Assembly (NCBI GenBank): GCA_032622095.1
Contig: CP136065.1
Location: forward strand, 37,544,732 to 37,608,731
Source: Siphonodentalium dalli
Taxonomy: Eukaryota > Mollusca > Scaphopoda > Gadilida > Siphonodentaliidae
DNA length: 64,000 bases
Reading direction: 5' to 3'
The translations under genes and the position numbers were made by a program. This document shows, one piece after another, positions 22,291 through 35,398 of the stretch; the first letter of the stretch is position 1; each line of letters begins with the position of its first letter. The notes beneath the pieces were generated by a model. It was not told where the DNA came from. It was given only the letters and a program-made list of their open reading frames with translations, and did no database searches.

Positions 22291-23526
22291 GAAGTGCTAT
22301 ATTAATACACATGGCAATCAACTAACTCATACATGGTGAATTCCTTGTTAAGCGATTTAGCCTAATCGGACAACGCCGAATCGAGTCAGGATAAGGATAT
22401 TTGTTTTTGTTTCTCAAATTTTAACAATCCGATGGTGCTCTCATGCCTTGAAAAATTAAGGCATTGGAAAATTAAGACAGACAATACCAGTTTGTTGAGA
22501 TTGCTCGGATAATTTGAGGGCGAGCTCATGTGATAACTTTCAATTGGGATTTCCTTGCATATATCCATTACAGCGCCAAAAACATTAATGCAGGTACAGC
22601 GTTGAAAGAAAAAAGAGTCACCCCCCATTTTAACCCAGAATTTACAGAGCAGTACAATTTGTACAAATGTATATGTTTCTCAGGCCAAAGGATGAACAAG
22701 TTCCTAACTGTCACCATTTTAGCCTGTACAGGCTTGAATTATCACATTTTGGACTATAATCCATGATTGGGGGAGGGGGTTGGTTCTCGAAAGTTTCGAA
22801 TAACTAAGGGATTTAGTTGAATGTATCGTTGGGATTATCTGGGCAAGAATGTACAACATAATGTTTTACTTAAATATTCCATAGTTGTAAATTGTGCGTA
22901 TATAACACAAGAGATGAAAGGTGACGTATAGTTGTGGACTCGTAGCAAGACAACCCTGTTCCCGAATGAAGACACACATGCAGCAACACCACCTTCGGTA
23001 TACCTTCAAATTTAAAGCTTTACTAATATGTTCATAATTATATGAATAGCATCAATTGCTGCATATGAGATTAATCACTCGTAGCAAACAGGCACGACAT
23101 ATATGACTGTCAACTATACAATATTTACAAATCAGGAGTGGCTTCGTGGCTCCAGGGGGGTAGGACTCATGTTGCTGCATGCCCCCCTCCGGTCGATGAA
23201 ATATGTAATGGTCAGTCCGGTAGCTTCTGGTATAATATAGCACCCATGTTGGGGATCATAGCTCCTGCATTGTGGAAATCCTGGGACCATCACTGGTATA
23301 CAATCAAGAGAAGACTGACAATGATTTAAACAGAACGTCCAACATTTGGGTTATCGCACGAACAATTATTTTAAGCGGCCTGTCGACTTCGTCCAGTCAA
23401 CGACTCTCTACACGTTCAGAGCTTTACTCACTGTGGTCAAACATAGCCGCAATGATTGGGTTGTCAGTAGACACATATTACATGGTCTGTATGATCCATG
23501 TAAAACGCCAAATCTATATCTATATT
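22291..23526. other. No supported feature
   Basis: Mixed AT-rich sequence with short frames on both strands and no motif. From about 23,130 the sequence begins to resemble the flank of the array that follows, but I could not align it to the array units. Confidence 0.35.
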
Positions 23527-23532
23527 TGCGAA

Positions 23533-23567
<35 letters not shown>

Positions 23568-25620
23568 GTTCTATAGAATTTCACAGGGGACCATCTAGAT
23601 GATGCCAAAGGGGTCTACTAGGAGTAGCTTTTTACGAGAAAGATAATGGTAGGGGTTAGAATTTTCTAAAGTGACGCCGTTGTTGTCAGGGGCAGAAAAG
23701 GGGGAGGGGCAGAACAAAAATTTGTCGCCGATTGCCACCAAACTTATATATAATCATCCCCATGATATGAGCAATATAATGGTGTGGTTTAAATATGGCA
23801 AAAGTCGCGCCGTTCGCGTCAGGGGTGCCCGGAAGGGGAGGGGCAGATTTTTTTTCTGTCACCGATTGCCACGAAACTTACATATAATAATCCCCATGAT
23901 ATGAAGAATCCAACGGTATGGTTTAAATATGTCAAAAGTGGCGTCGTTCGAGTCAGGGAGGCAAGGAAGGGGAGAGGGGCACCAACATTGATAAAACTAA
24001 TTTTAGCGCCGATCTCCACCAAATTGATATATATTCTTCTTCATGATACAATGAATCTAATTGTGCGATTTAACAACGCCAAATTGTTGTCTTTTGGGTG
24101 AGAGATTGGGAGGGGTGGGCACTAAATTTGATAATAATTGGTTTAGTCGTCGATTGCCACCACACTTATACAAAATCATCCCCATGGTATGAGGAGTCTA
24201 ATGGTGCGGCTTATATCTGTCAAATGTGGCCTCATTCGAGTCAGGGTTGCATTGAAAGGGACAGGGGCACTAAAATGGATGCAAAAATGTTTTTGCGCCA
24301 ATTTCCACCAAATTGATACACGTTCTTATCCATGATACGAGGAATCTAATCGTGTGATTTAAAGACACCATAGTGGTGCTGTTTGGGTGAGAGATGGTGA
24401 GGGGAGGGATTGGCACCAAATTTGATAAACAAAATTGTTTAGTCGCCGATTATCACCAAACTTATAAACAATCATCTCCATGATATCAGGAGTGTAATCG
24501 TGTGGTTTAAGGGTGTCACATGTGGACCATTCGAGTCAGTGGTGTATAGAGATGAGAGGGACACAACAAATTATATGTATATGTTTAGTGCCGATTTCCA
24601 CCAGATTGATACATATTCTTCTCTGTGATACGGGGAATCTTATCGTGTCGTTTAGATACACCATAGTTGTGCCCTATAGGTGAGACATATGGGGACCTTG
24701 AATTTGATACGAATTTGTATACACGCCAATTTTCACCAATTTCATATATATGCATCTCTAATCTCTAATGAGTCTTAGTGTGTGCAGCATGAGTCAGAAA
24801 TAGGGACGGGAGGGTCACCAAACCTAATACAAAATATTTTTAGTACCAATTACCATCAAATTCAGACACGTTCTTCTCAAATCGTGCTGTCTGTCTGACT
24901 GTCTTTCTGTCTGTCTGTGTGGGTTCTATATATAACTTCACGTCGTAAAATCGAGATGGCACCAAGGCGGTCTATGAGGGGTAACTTTTTACAAGGAAGA
25001 TAATGGTGCGGGTTAAACTTGTCTAAAATGACGCTGTTGGTGTCAGGGGAAGAAAAGGGGAAAGTCGGCAAAATTCAAAAAATATGGTGAAATAGTTTTG
25101 TCCCCGATTTCCACCAAACGAATACATAATCACCTTCGTAATATGGCATTGTTCGAGTCCGCGTTGCATCAACAATTGATTTAATAAACTATTTTTAGCC
25201 CAGATTTCCACCAAATTGATATATTATTCTTCTCTTTGATACGAGGAATATCATCGTGTGATTTAAAGACGTCAAATTGCTGTCGTTTGGGTTCGAGATA
25301 TGGGGTCATAACTATTCTCAGAATTTGATTAGTTGCTGATTACCACCATTACCACCAAACATATATATAATCATCGCCAGTATATCATGCATCCATGAGT
25401 CTAATGGTCGTGGTTTAAATATGCCAAAAGAGGCAAAAGTTGATACAAATATATTTGGCACCAATTTCCACCAAATTCATAAACGTTTTTCTCTAATGAT
25501 ATACCATGAATTAAATCACATTTGGTGTCGTTTGCGTCACGGATGGCGAGCGGATATGCACTATCATTGATAAGATTGCTATTCGCCGATATCCACATAT
25601 AAGTTATATACAGTCACCCA
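23527..25620. repeat. Degenerate array, ~145-bp monomers of two alternating types, with a 1.36-kb super-repeat
   Basis: ATTNCCACCAAA anchors recur at about 23,736, 23,868, 24,015, 24,156, 24,304, 24,446, 24,597, 24,730, 24,850, 25,107, 25,203, 25,343 and 25,466. From 24,015 to 24,597 two types alternate. One has ACTTATATATAATCATC with ATGATATGAGGAGT. The other has TTGATACATATTCTTCT with ATGATACGAGGAAT. A larger block starting with (CTGT)n, at 23,530 and again at about 24,889, is followed by the same GTTCTATA...GATAATGGT...GTCAGGGG sequence. The whole region is therefore a hierarchical, diverged tandem structure. Confidence 0.7.
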
Positions 25621-26854
25621 GGCCATCTCCATATCATTTTAAGTAGTTTTGGGCGTTCATATTTCACAATCCCGACATATGGTGACCCACTTAAGTCACT
25701 TGAACAATTATATCTTCTTAACTGTCATATTTATATGAGAGTGCCAATCAGGGCATTCACACAATGGGCTAGCAAAACGAGATACATAGAAGAAGCACTA
25801 AACGTATATTTATCATTCTATTGAAGAGATACATATATTCGTGCAAACTGAGAGACCTCGAACCGTCAGAGGATTGCATATATATTATAACAAAATTGAG
25901 TCTGTTCCATTCAATACAGTTTCCACAAAAAAGTTACAATTTGTCAAGAGATATGGCAGGCCTGTTCAAAAATAGTGGTCACAGTGTGCAGTCAAATATA
26001 GTTTCTTCTGATATACAAGAAAATTCAGTTAGTAGTATAAGACTTTTCAGGATCCTCCCAATACTGACATCTGACAAGGGTTTTATAACAGACTCATCGA
26101 CCGACATAAACAACTCAAAATCTCGCTCTGTGCCTGACACATGTAGCTGATATTTTGCGCAGCAACATTTCGTTTAAACTGAGAATATTTAGCCAATACA
26201 TAGCACCATGAACAGAGGAGCACCTGGAAATTTCTTTGAAACATCTGTATCTTCATGGAGATATGATAGCCAGGTGTCCTCGAGATCTTAGTCCAACCCA
26301 CTAAATTGATTGATACATCTCAATATGTACAACCCAATTATCATCTTTTATCGAACTAATGTGTTTATGATGTGCATGTATGATATTATAACGTCTAATG
26401 TATACGCAGTTGTAAATAAATAAATACTTCATTATTGGTGGAACGGATTAATCGCGATAAACAGAATGACAATTGACAAGGTGAGCCACTACTTATATTC
26501 CATGATTGTAATAATCATGTTTTATGATGCTATTTGAATATACAATTTATGAGAAAACGTGTAACACTTTAAGCAAAAGCATTCTCTATCCCCAACAAAT
26601 ATCCACAGCATACAGAGGGTTTCAAATCGCATTAACCTGGGCAACGCCGGGTAACCCTGCTAGTACACGATATTTACAGAGATTACATGCATGTGTGTAT
26701 CCACCCTTAGCCTACCTAGTTTACATCTGCCCCTCATATTATAACGGCGCTAGTGAAGGTGTAGCACGGGTGTGCCTTATATTTCTGGTAGAATGAAGAT
26801 ATCCTTCTTGGCAAGACAAGCTCAAAACATACACATTAAAGTACATGTGATTGT
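25621..26854. other. No supported gene
   Basis: A 109-codon plus-strand frame (25,821-26,150) and a 90-codon frame (26,524-26,796) have no recognisable motif. The only repeat is the 25-bp inverted match at 26,682-26,706 to 21,817-21,841. Confidence 0.35.
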
Positions 26855-27630
26855 AACCATTGTACACTAAAACAATTTGGTTGAATATAACTAAGATTAG
26901 ACGTCAGACTCTTAACACAACGTTTAGTCAACCGAATCAGACTAAACGTGGGGTTAGAGATGTTAACTAAATTAGTTGGGTTCGAAAAAAGTAACCAGTC
27001 ATTAATTGGGTTATGGTATCCCAACGTTGTAACCAAGCGTTTGGTTAAAATAACCAAACATTGGGTTTGGAGTAACTAAACATGGGATTATAGAGAAATA
27101 TATAATTATATTTCATCTCAATGGATGAGTTTTGACCATATATATCATCTGAGATTCTGGTCATTAATTAAGTTTCCCAAAAAAATAAGTCCAATGAATG
27201 TATTCATTTCTGACCCTAACGTCTGAATAGAGGAGACATATTGAATTAAATGAGACTTCGAACCTAGTATGTAATATGAGAGTCCGAAACGACGTGTAAC
27301 ATATAATGGCTGCCTTTTCGGAATACATTAACGACCTAGAAAAGAATACTTGTGCCAAAGACACAAACAATACTAGAACTATATAATTCCGACATAACAG
27401 ATGCCTTCATCGTGTATTTATTTGAGTTTGATACCAATAAAGAGAAGACAATAAGAAAAAGCAAATATTTATAACGGGGCACAACTCAAAATCAGTAATT
27501 ATTAACTAAACTAATCTATCCCAACAATCTAACACATCAATTGAACCCGACTTCTGAAATTTGACCAAACTATTAACCCAACTTTGGACAACCAATAATT
27601 TTGACTAAACTTTATTTTGGGTATAGCTGT
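26855..27630. mobile_element. Possible MITE with arms of degenerate AACCAAA/TTGGGTT motifs
   Basis: The left arm (about 26,860-27,085) is rich in TTGGGTT, GTTTAGT and AACCAAAC phrases. The right arm (about 27,490-27,620) has the complementary AACCCAAC, TTGACCAAAC and GACTAAAC. The 400-bp centre shows nothing. I could not define termini or a target duplication. A similar TTAACCAAGGTATTGGGTT phrase at about 48,618 suggests other copies. Confidence 0.35.
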
Positions 27631-27947
27631 GGTTATTCTCCAGATTCGACACCATTTTTCCAAACGATTGTAATAAAATGATCAAATGCGACTCTTTGTA
27701 TTAAGGTATCATGCGCTTGCACATTGAAGTTACCCTGACCGTCGATCTATGTTGTTAGTATGGCTGCAGTGCTAAAATGTCCAGACATGGCAAATTGACA
27801 TATACACAACTTTTCCTCGATACTCGCCCCATGATGGGCGAACAACATACGAAAATAAATAACACTGACCGTGTATACAATAAACACAGAAGAACACAAG
27901 AACCCGGACTGCACGTAAATAAATGTATATATGTTATTTATTATACC

Positions 27948-27955
27948 CTGTATTC
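27948..27955 (+). repeat. Target-site duplication, left (CTGTATTC)
   Basis: CTGTATTC lies directly before the left arm of the 4.4-kb palindrome and is repeated directly after its right arm (32,344-32,351). Because the arm ends in GGG/CCC, the duplication can also be read as 10 bp, CCTGTATTCG. Confidence 0.7.
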
Positions 27956-28959
27956 GGGACATGACAATCTGCGGGATGGGATGGGATATGGGACAAAACG
28001 ACAATCTGCGGGACAGAATTTCAAATTGCGTGGGACGGTCGATATCTCGAGAAATACAGGGCGTAGGGGGCTCATTTTGGTGTCTAATGAAAGGCCCACA
28101 TTCGCCCTATCCACACATATTAACCCCGCCACTGACCGGACACCAGAAGTTGCATTATTTGATCTATAACTGACCTAACATTGGGTGGAATTTGGGATAT
28201 AATGACAATCTGCGGGACAGGATTTTCAAATTGGGTGGGACGGCCGATATCTCGAGGAATACAGCGCGTAGAACGCTCCTTTTGGTGTCTAACGAAAGGT
28301 CCGCATTCGCCCTATCCACACATATTAACCCCGCCACTGACCGGACACCGGACGTTACATTATTCGGTCGACAACTTACCTAACATAAAATGCCACAAAC
28401 ACGAAAAACTGCGTTCGACATTAATGTTTAGAATTTAGATTTCTCGATGAATACGCTAGCAAACAACAAGTTTTAGGTATCAAATAACGTAGTGGAATAC
28501 TGTGCATTTGTTTTTAGCTACAATTTGGCTGTTTTATTGGCTGTGAATATTGTAATGGCGAACATGCAAACACGCGCCGATAAAACAGCTAAAAATAGAC
28601 TCGATGTTTACAATTACAGGATCGATTTCAGCTGGTATATTCAATATAATGGGGCGTATAGTATATCAAAATGTAGGATTAGACACAGTGAATGTATTTT
28701 TTTTTCAAATGAGTCCACTACGCGGTGAAATTGTTGCAGAAATTCGCTCCAAGATATTCGCACTTATTTTTATTTCAGTTGTGACTAAAAGCCCAGATGC
28801 CGGATCCCGGCGACTAAAAGCCAAGTTACAAAATAGATCAACTGGTTTGAACGAATGGATATGTCAATGGTAAGACTATTCAACAGAATATTCAAATCAA
28901 ATAGTGTTTATAGATTAAAAACTTATGTGTCCGCCATTCATATGCGGTGGAGGTTCTCA

Positions 28960-30214
28960 TATTATCTGCCAGTCATACGCGGGGGAGGTTCTCATATGAA
29001 CATATTATCTGCCGGTCATACGTGGTGGAGGTTCATATTATCCGCCAGTCATACGCGAGGGAAGTTCTCATATTATCCTCCGGTCATACGCGTGGGAGGT
29101 TCTGATATGAACATATTATCCGCCGGTCATACATGGTGGAGGTTAATATTATCCACCGGTCATACGCGAGGGAGGTTCTCATATTATCCTCCGGTCATAC
29201 GTTGGGGAGGTTCTCATATGAACATATTATCCGCCGGTCATACACGAGGGAGGTTCTCATATTATCCACCAGTCATACGCGAGGGAGGTTCTCATATTAT
29301 CCTCCAGTCATACGTAGGGGAGGTTCTCATATGAACATATTATCTGCCGGTCATAAGCGGTGGAGGTTCATATTATCTGCCGGTCATACGCGAGGGAGGT
29401 TCTCATATTATCCTCCGGTCATACGTGGGGGAGGTTCTGATATGAACATATTATCCGCCGGTCATACGCGATGGAGGTTCATATTATCCACCGGTCATAC
29501 GTAGGGGAGGTTCTCATATGAACATATTATCCGCCGGTCATACGCGGTGGAGGTTCTCATATGAACATATTATCCACCGGTCATACGCGATGAAGGTTCT
29601 CATATTATCCACCAGTCATACGCGAGGGAGGTTCTCATATTATCCTCCAGTCATACGTAGGGGAGGTTCTGATATGAACATATTATCCGCCGGTCATACG
29701 CGATGGAGGTTCATATTATCCACCGGTCATAAGTAGGGGAGGTTCTCATATGAACATATTATCCGCCGGTCATACGCGGTGGAGGTTCTCATATGAACAT
29801 ATTATCCACCTGTCATACGCGGTGGAGGTTCTCATATTATCCACCAGTCATACGCGAGGGAGGTTCTCATATTATCCTCCAGTCATACGTAGGGGAGGTT
29901 CTCATATGAACATATTATCCGCCGGTCATACACGGTGGAGGTTCATATTATCTGCCTGTCATACGCGAGGGAGGTTCTCATATTATCCTCCGGTCATACG
30001 TGGGGGAGGTTCTGATATGAACATATTATCCGCCGGTCATACGCAATGGAGGTTCATATTATCCACAGGTCATACGTAGGGGAGGTTCTCATATGAACAT
30101 ATAATCCGCCGGTCATATGCGAGAGAGGTTCTCATATTATCCACCGGTCATACGCGAGGGAGATTCTCATATTATCCTCCAGTCACACGTGGGTGAGGTT
30201 CTCATATTATCCTC
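28960..30214 (+). repeat. Minisatellite of the left palindrome arm
   Basis: Units of about 30, 33 and 44 bp are built on CCGGTCATACGCG(G/A)GGGAGG followed by TTCATATTATC, TTCTCATATTATC or TTCTCATATGAACATATTATC. Unit types are mixed in short patterns. The orientation flips at 30,211-30,220 (CCTCCGGCGG). Confidence 0.9.
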
Positions 30215-30215
30215 C

Positions 30216-31376
30216 GGCGGATAATATGTTCATATGAGAACCTCCCCAACGTATGACCGGAGGATAATATGAGAACCTCCCTCGCGTATGCCCGGTGGAT
30301 AATATGTTCATATGAGAACCTCCACCGCTTATGACCGGTGGATAATATGTTGATATGAGAACCTCCCCCGTGTATGACCGGAGGATAATATGATAACCTC
30401 CCCCACGTATGACTGGAGGATAATATGAGAACCTCCCTCGCGTATGACCGGTGGATAATATGAGAACCTCCCTCGCATATCACCGGCGGATAATATGTTC
30501 ATATGAGAACCTCCACCGCGTATGACCGGCAGATAATATGTTCATATGAGAACCTCCCCTATGTATGACAGGTGGATAATATGAACCTCCACCGCGTATG
30601 ACCTGCGGATAATATGTTCATATCAGAACCTCCCCCACGTATGACCGGAGGATAATATGAGAACCTCCCTCGCGTATGACCGGTGGATAATATGTTCATA
30701 TAAGAACCTCTACCGCTTATGACCGGTGGATAATATGTTGATATGAGAACCTCCCCCGTGTATGACCGGAGGATAATATGATAACCTCCCCCACGTATGA
30801 CTGGAGGATAATATGAGAACCTCCCTCGCGTATGACCGGTGGATAATATGATAACTCCCTCGCATATCACCGGCAGATAATATGTTCATATGAGAACCTC
30901 CACCGCGTATGACCGGCGGATAATATGTTCATATGAGAACCTCCCCTACGTATGACCGGTGGATAATATGAACCTCCATCGCGTATGACCGGCGGATAAT
31001 ATGTTCATATCAGAACCTCCCTCGCGTATGACCGGTGGATAATATGAGAACCTCCCTCGCGTATGACCGGCGGATAATATGTTCATATGAGAACCTCCCC
31101 AACGTATGACCGGAGGATATTATGAGAACCTCCCTCGCGTATGACCGGTGGATAATATGAACCTCCACCGCATATGACCGGCGGAGAATATGTTCATATC
31201 AGAACCTCCCACGCGTATGACCGGAGGATAATATGAGAACTTCCCTCGCGTATGACTGGCGGATAATATGAACCTCCACCGCTGATGACCGGCAGATAAT
31301 ATGTTCATATGAGAACCTCCCCCGCGTATGACTGGCAGATAATATGAGAACCTCCACCGCTTATGAATGGCGGACA
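30216..31376 (-). repeat. Minisatellite of the right palindrome arm
   Basis: These are the same units as on the left but inverted (GATAATATGAGAACCTCC followed by GCGTATGACCGG). The copy number and order are not identical to the left arm, which shows independent expansion or conversion after the palindrome formed. Confidence 0.9.
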
Positions 31377-32343
31377 CATAAGTTTTTAAGTCTATAAACA
31401 CTACTTGATTTGAATATTCTTTTGAATAGTCTTACCATTGACATATTCATTCGTTCAAACCAGTTGATCTATTTTGTAACTGACTTGTGGTCGCCGGGCT
31501 CCGGCATCTGGGCTTTTAGTCACAACTGAAATAAAAATAAGTGCGAATATCTTGGAGCGAATTTCTGCAACAATTTCACAACCTGGTGGACCCATATGGA
31601 AAAAAATACATTCCCTGTGTCTAATCCTACATTTTGATATAATATACGCCCCATTATATTGAATACACCAGCTGAAATCTATCCTGTAATTGTAAACATC
31701 GAGTCTATTTTTAGCTGTTTTATCGGCGCGTGTTTGCGTGTTCGCCATTACAATATTCGCACTAAAACAGCCATATTGTAGCTAAAAAGGAATGCACAGT
31801 ATTCCACTGCGTTATTTGATACCTAAAACTTATTGTTTTCTAGCGTATTCATCGAGAAATCTAAATTCTAAACATTAATGTCGAACGCAGTTTTTCGTGT
31901 TTGTGGCATTTTATGTTAGGTCAGTTGTCGACCGAATAATGTAACTTCCGGTGTCCGGTCAGTGGCGGGGTTAATATGTGTGGATAGGGCGAATGTGGAC
32001 CTTTCGTTAGACACCAAAAGGAGCGTTCTACGCGCTGTATTCCTCGAGATATCGGCCGTCCCACGCAATTTGAAAATCCTGTCCCGCAGATTGTCATTCT
32101 ATCCCAAATTCCACCCCATGTTAGGTCAGTTGTCGATCAAATAATGCAACTTCTGGTGTCCGGTCAGTGGCGGGGTTAATATGTGTGGATAGGGCGAATG
32201 TGGGCCTTTCATGAGACACAAAAATGAGCCCCCTACGCCCTGTATTCCTCGAGATATCGGCCGTCCCACGCAATTTGAAATTCTGTCCCGCAGATTGTCG
32301 TTTTGTCCCATATCCCATCCCATCCCGCAGATTGTCATGTCCC

Positions 32344-32351
32344 CTGTATTC
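32344..32351 (+). repeat. Target-site duplication, right (CTGTATTC)
   Basis: This is an exact copy of 27,948-27,955, immediately outside the right arm of the palindrome. Confidence 0.7.
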
Positions 32352-32897
32352 GCCATATAATTGTAGCGTTGAATTAAATAAACAAACAAATAAACAGTAC
32401 ATTAGAAATTGTTCAAAAGAAACAAGCTGAAGAAACGTGAGTTTATTTACATTTGCTCTGATATTCTTGCGTTCTACTTTATGTTTTTGTTTGTGTGATC
32501 CAGGTTTCGTGTCGACATGATATATGATTGTTCTGATGTGGTCGCTAAGTCTTCACCCTGCGTTGGAAGATAAAAAGAAAGGCTACGAACGCTTATAATC
32601 GACCAACGTCATTGATATGACGCACTATTGATGTTATTGTGCCATACTTCTGACTAGCCACGCTATGTTTTGTGATTTATCACTGTTTAATAACTCTCTA
32701 ATAGGTGACCCGCGCACAAGAAAGGTGAACTATAAACCTCAACGATCACTTAACACAACCGCTTTATATTACAATGGTTCGATAAATCATACAAAACAGC
32801 TATATGAATGGACGACATTATCGACGGTGTCTACTGCTTGCTGTTTGTCTTTCGCCCGAGGTGACGCTATTCTTTTGTGTACGCAACAAGCCTTGAC
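32352..32897. other. No supported feature
   Basis: Unique AT-rich sequence between the palindrome and the double-hairpin MITE. Open frames are short and without motifs. Confidence 0.4.
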
Positions 32898-33130
32898 ATA
32901 GTGTGTCTGTCATTTGCAGAATGAGGTCCCCAGAGGGTGAATTTAGAGATGCTACCCCGCATAGCGGGCTAGCATCACCAAATTCACCCTCTGTGGACCC
33001 CATTCTGCTTACACCTCAGCAGAATGATGTTCACAGAGGGTGAATTTGGTTATGCTAACCCGCTATGTGGGGTAGCATCACTAAATTCACCCTCTGGGGA
33101 CCTCATTCTGCAAATGACAAGACACACTAT
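32898..33130. mobile_element. Double-hairpin MITE, compact copy
   Basis: Outer inverted ends are ATAGTGTGTC(T)TGTCATTT followed by GCAGAATGAGGTCC, mirrored at the right end. Inside are two head-to-tail hairpins. Each starts GCAGAATGA and AGAGGGTGAATTTAG, has a CTACCCCGCATAGCGGGCTAGC-like centre and ends AAATTCACCCTCTG then CATTCTGC. Other copies are at 41,711-42,098 and 60,253-60,691, where unrelated sequence separates the two hairpins. I could not read a target duplication with certainty. Confidence 0.75.
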
Positions 33131-33959
33131 TTCAAAGCTTGGTACGCATGCGCTCCAGATACCGAGATAATGGTCGTGTGTACCTCCGGGTGTCGTGATC
33201 ACCGATTCACTGCTTAGCTCCTGATCGGCAAGCAGATCAGCAACTGCTTGTCACGTATTACCACAGCATTTTTTCTCTGTATCCTGGTTGGTTTATTTTG
33301 GGACTTAAAACAGTTCACAACGCCTGTTCGACATCAAACAATCTAAGTAATTTGTCTGCTGGATATATAAAATTAATCAGTCGGAAAATTACTCTAGTAG
33401 TTTTTGTCCAATTACAATGCGATTTATCTACCTTTACCCGGTACGGAAAAACCCTAAGGATACATTTGGAGCACACGGACATGGTGCGGACCAACTTTTA
33501 CATAAGCATGTTCTGATAATCGATGGAGAACAATCAGTGTCGATAAATTTTAAAATTCGACCAAGCATGAAAACGACAATAAAGAAAATGACGGGACGTA
33601 AGAAATTAGGTTGTCTGTACCCTCTATTATACCAATGAGATAGACCCCATGAGCTTGAAGCTTCACTAGATACTTAACTACGTCATGTCTGTCCACCGCC
33701 TGCGATATGCCTACACCGCACTCTACGCTCCAATGCAGAATAAAGTGTGGGCATATCACAGGACGTGGGCAGAAATGACTGGGGATCTCAATTGAAGTTG
33801 CATGCTCATGACGCCCATGCCTTCGATGGCGAAATTTCACCTTTATATATATTGAAACACCTTTGAAGATTTTTTAAATGTACAATGTGAGCGCAATTTC
33901 AATTCGCAGCTCCATATGAAAACACGTGTTTGAAAACACCCAAGTATATTTAGCTTCTT
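33131..33959. other. No supported gene
   Basis: A 96-codon minus frame (33,550-33,840) and overlapping plus frames show no motif. Nothing else stands out. Confidence 0.35.
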
Positions 33960-34560
33960 TCTTTCTTCGGTTGCAAAGTTAGCATATTATTCAAGGGGTA
34001 GAGTGGTTGGGGGATGAATATTTCCGCACCAACTTCATACAAAATGTTTGGAAATGCATCAAGCTGTCCGTCTGGTGTCCAACATCAAGTTGATAACGAA
34101 TTCATTATCTCATAACACAAAGTACACGGTTGGTTATTTCAGGAACCAATGCCGTCGAATGTATGATATATAATAACTACTATAAGCATGTTAATGTATT
34201 TACGCTATATAAAATAAGTTATTATTATTAAAGCATGTTAATGTATTTACGCTATATAAAATAAATTATTATTATTAAAGCATGTCAATGTATTTACGCT
34301 ATATAAAATAAATTATTATTATTAAAGCATGTCAATGTATTTACACTATATACAATAAATTACAATAACACCCATCAAAAACACCCATCAAATGTCAGTT
34401 TTCTTACATTCGTGCTAAATATTATCAGCCACGTGTCTGCTCAATTTCCAGGTAACCCCAAGCATTTTCCCGAAAGTGGGATCTATAGGGTGAATCCGAA
34501 TATTCGGTGGCCCTTCGGCGATGATATCGATCTAATCTGACCTGGTTAAAGTTATGTGAA
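33960..34560 (+). repeat. Dispersed repeat copy 1 (partner at 44,570-45,030)
   Basis: Shared blocks with 44,570-45,030 include CAACATCAAGTTGATAACG, ACACAAAGTNCACNGTTGG, TGTCAGTTTTCTTACAT and CACGTGTCTGNTCAATTT, in the same order and orientation. Copy 1 contains an extra 47-bp minisatellite, while copy 2 has a 56-bp duplication at another place. Confidence 0.65.
34185..34372 (+). repeat. 47-bp tandem repeat, four copies
   Basis: AGCATGTTAATGTATTTACG and CTATATAAAATAA then TTATTATTATTAA repeat at 34,185, 34,232, 34,279 and 34,326 with few changes, so the duplication is recent. Confidence 0.9.
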
Positions 34561-34865
34561 ACACTCCGGTGGTGACGATGCAGGGACACTACTGCTAAAC
34601 AATGGATCTGGCTGGGCCAGGTTTAAACCAGAGATGGCGTCATTTAGATCTGTGGTATCGGGTTTAGACCTCGGACTTAGCTTTCAGTTTAAGTTAGAGG
34701 TTTACGTAGCCCATGATTAAACCGGAGATGATGAATCGGGCCATTGTGATGTCAGTTGTGCTCTAAGTTGATCAGAGCATGCGAATACGTCTTCACCAGA
34801 ATAAATATCGTCATCGAATCTATTGATTCTGGTAAAGAACTATTCTTATGCTATAACCCTTATAT

Positions 34866-34870
34866 AATAT
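34866..34870 (+). repeat. 5-bp target-site duplication, left (AATAT)
   Basis: AATAT precedes the left inverted end at 34,871 and is repeated at 39,376-39,380. In AT-rich DNA five bases could match by chance, but the copies sit exactly at both ends. Confidence 0.55.
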
Positions 34871-35398
34871 AGTACAGAGGCCAAAACCACAAAAACCCTC
34901 TAGAAGTCACTTTGTCGACATATGAATGTATATAAATAAAACCTTTTCTACTGTATAAAGGGACACCCCAGGGTCACTCCACGCCCGGTAGTCATCCGTA
35001 TGTGTGTGCGGGGCCATACAAGGGGGATAACTATGTTTCCCATAGAAAACAAATCTAAAAATTAGATAATTGGTCTCTATCCATTGACAACACTTTTTAA
35101 GGATGAGACGTTTAGCTGATTTCAACTAAATAGGTATAAGTAAAGACGTACTAATATGTATTGAGCTGAAAAAGGATATTTTTCAGACATTAAAGTCATG
35201 TTCAGATATTTTTATAGGAAAAATTGGCAATTTTTAGTCATTTTCTGCTGTATGTTCCTTCAACATTATGTATTTTTGTCTGCAGGGCATATTGATTTAT
35301 GTATTCCATCAAGAAACCAACAAATACAACAAGATACTTTTACCCTTTTGTATGTCAGATATTCATACTCATTGATTACTGAATTAGGCATCCATACA

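Larger units (their letters stand above)
27956..32343. mobile_element. 4.39-kb foldback element (near-complete palindrome)
   Basis: The arms begin GGGACATGACAATCTGCGGG at 27,956 and end with the complement at 32,343. Both halves mirror each other throughout. They contain an outer ~204-bp tandem duplication (starts near 27,999 and 28,203 on the left). Next comes a ~500-bp unique part (about 28,440-28,960 against 31,380-31,880), then a minisatellite up to the centre at about 30,215. Flanking CTGTATTC copies show it was inserted. Long inverted arms with 8-10-bp target duplications fit foldback or MULE-type DNA transposons. No transposase is visible, so it is non-autonomous. Open frames in the arms are periodic artefacts or mirror images of each other. 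Confidence 0.85.

Noticed and set aside
28960-31376. CRISPR-like array of short repeats
   Set aside because: Repeats are contiguous without unique spacers, flip orientation at the centre, and the sequence context is eukaryotic.
28855-31401. Many open frames with HTRGRFSYYPPVIR-like periods on both strands
   Set aside because: They read through the mirrored minisatellite of the 4.4-kb palindrome. Left and right frames are mirror images of the same repeat.
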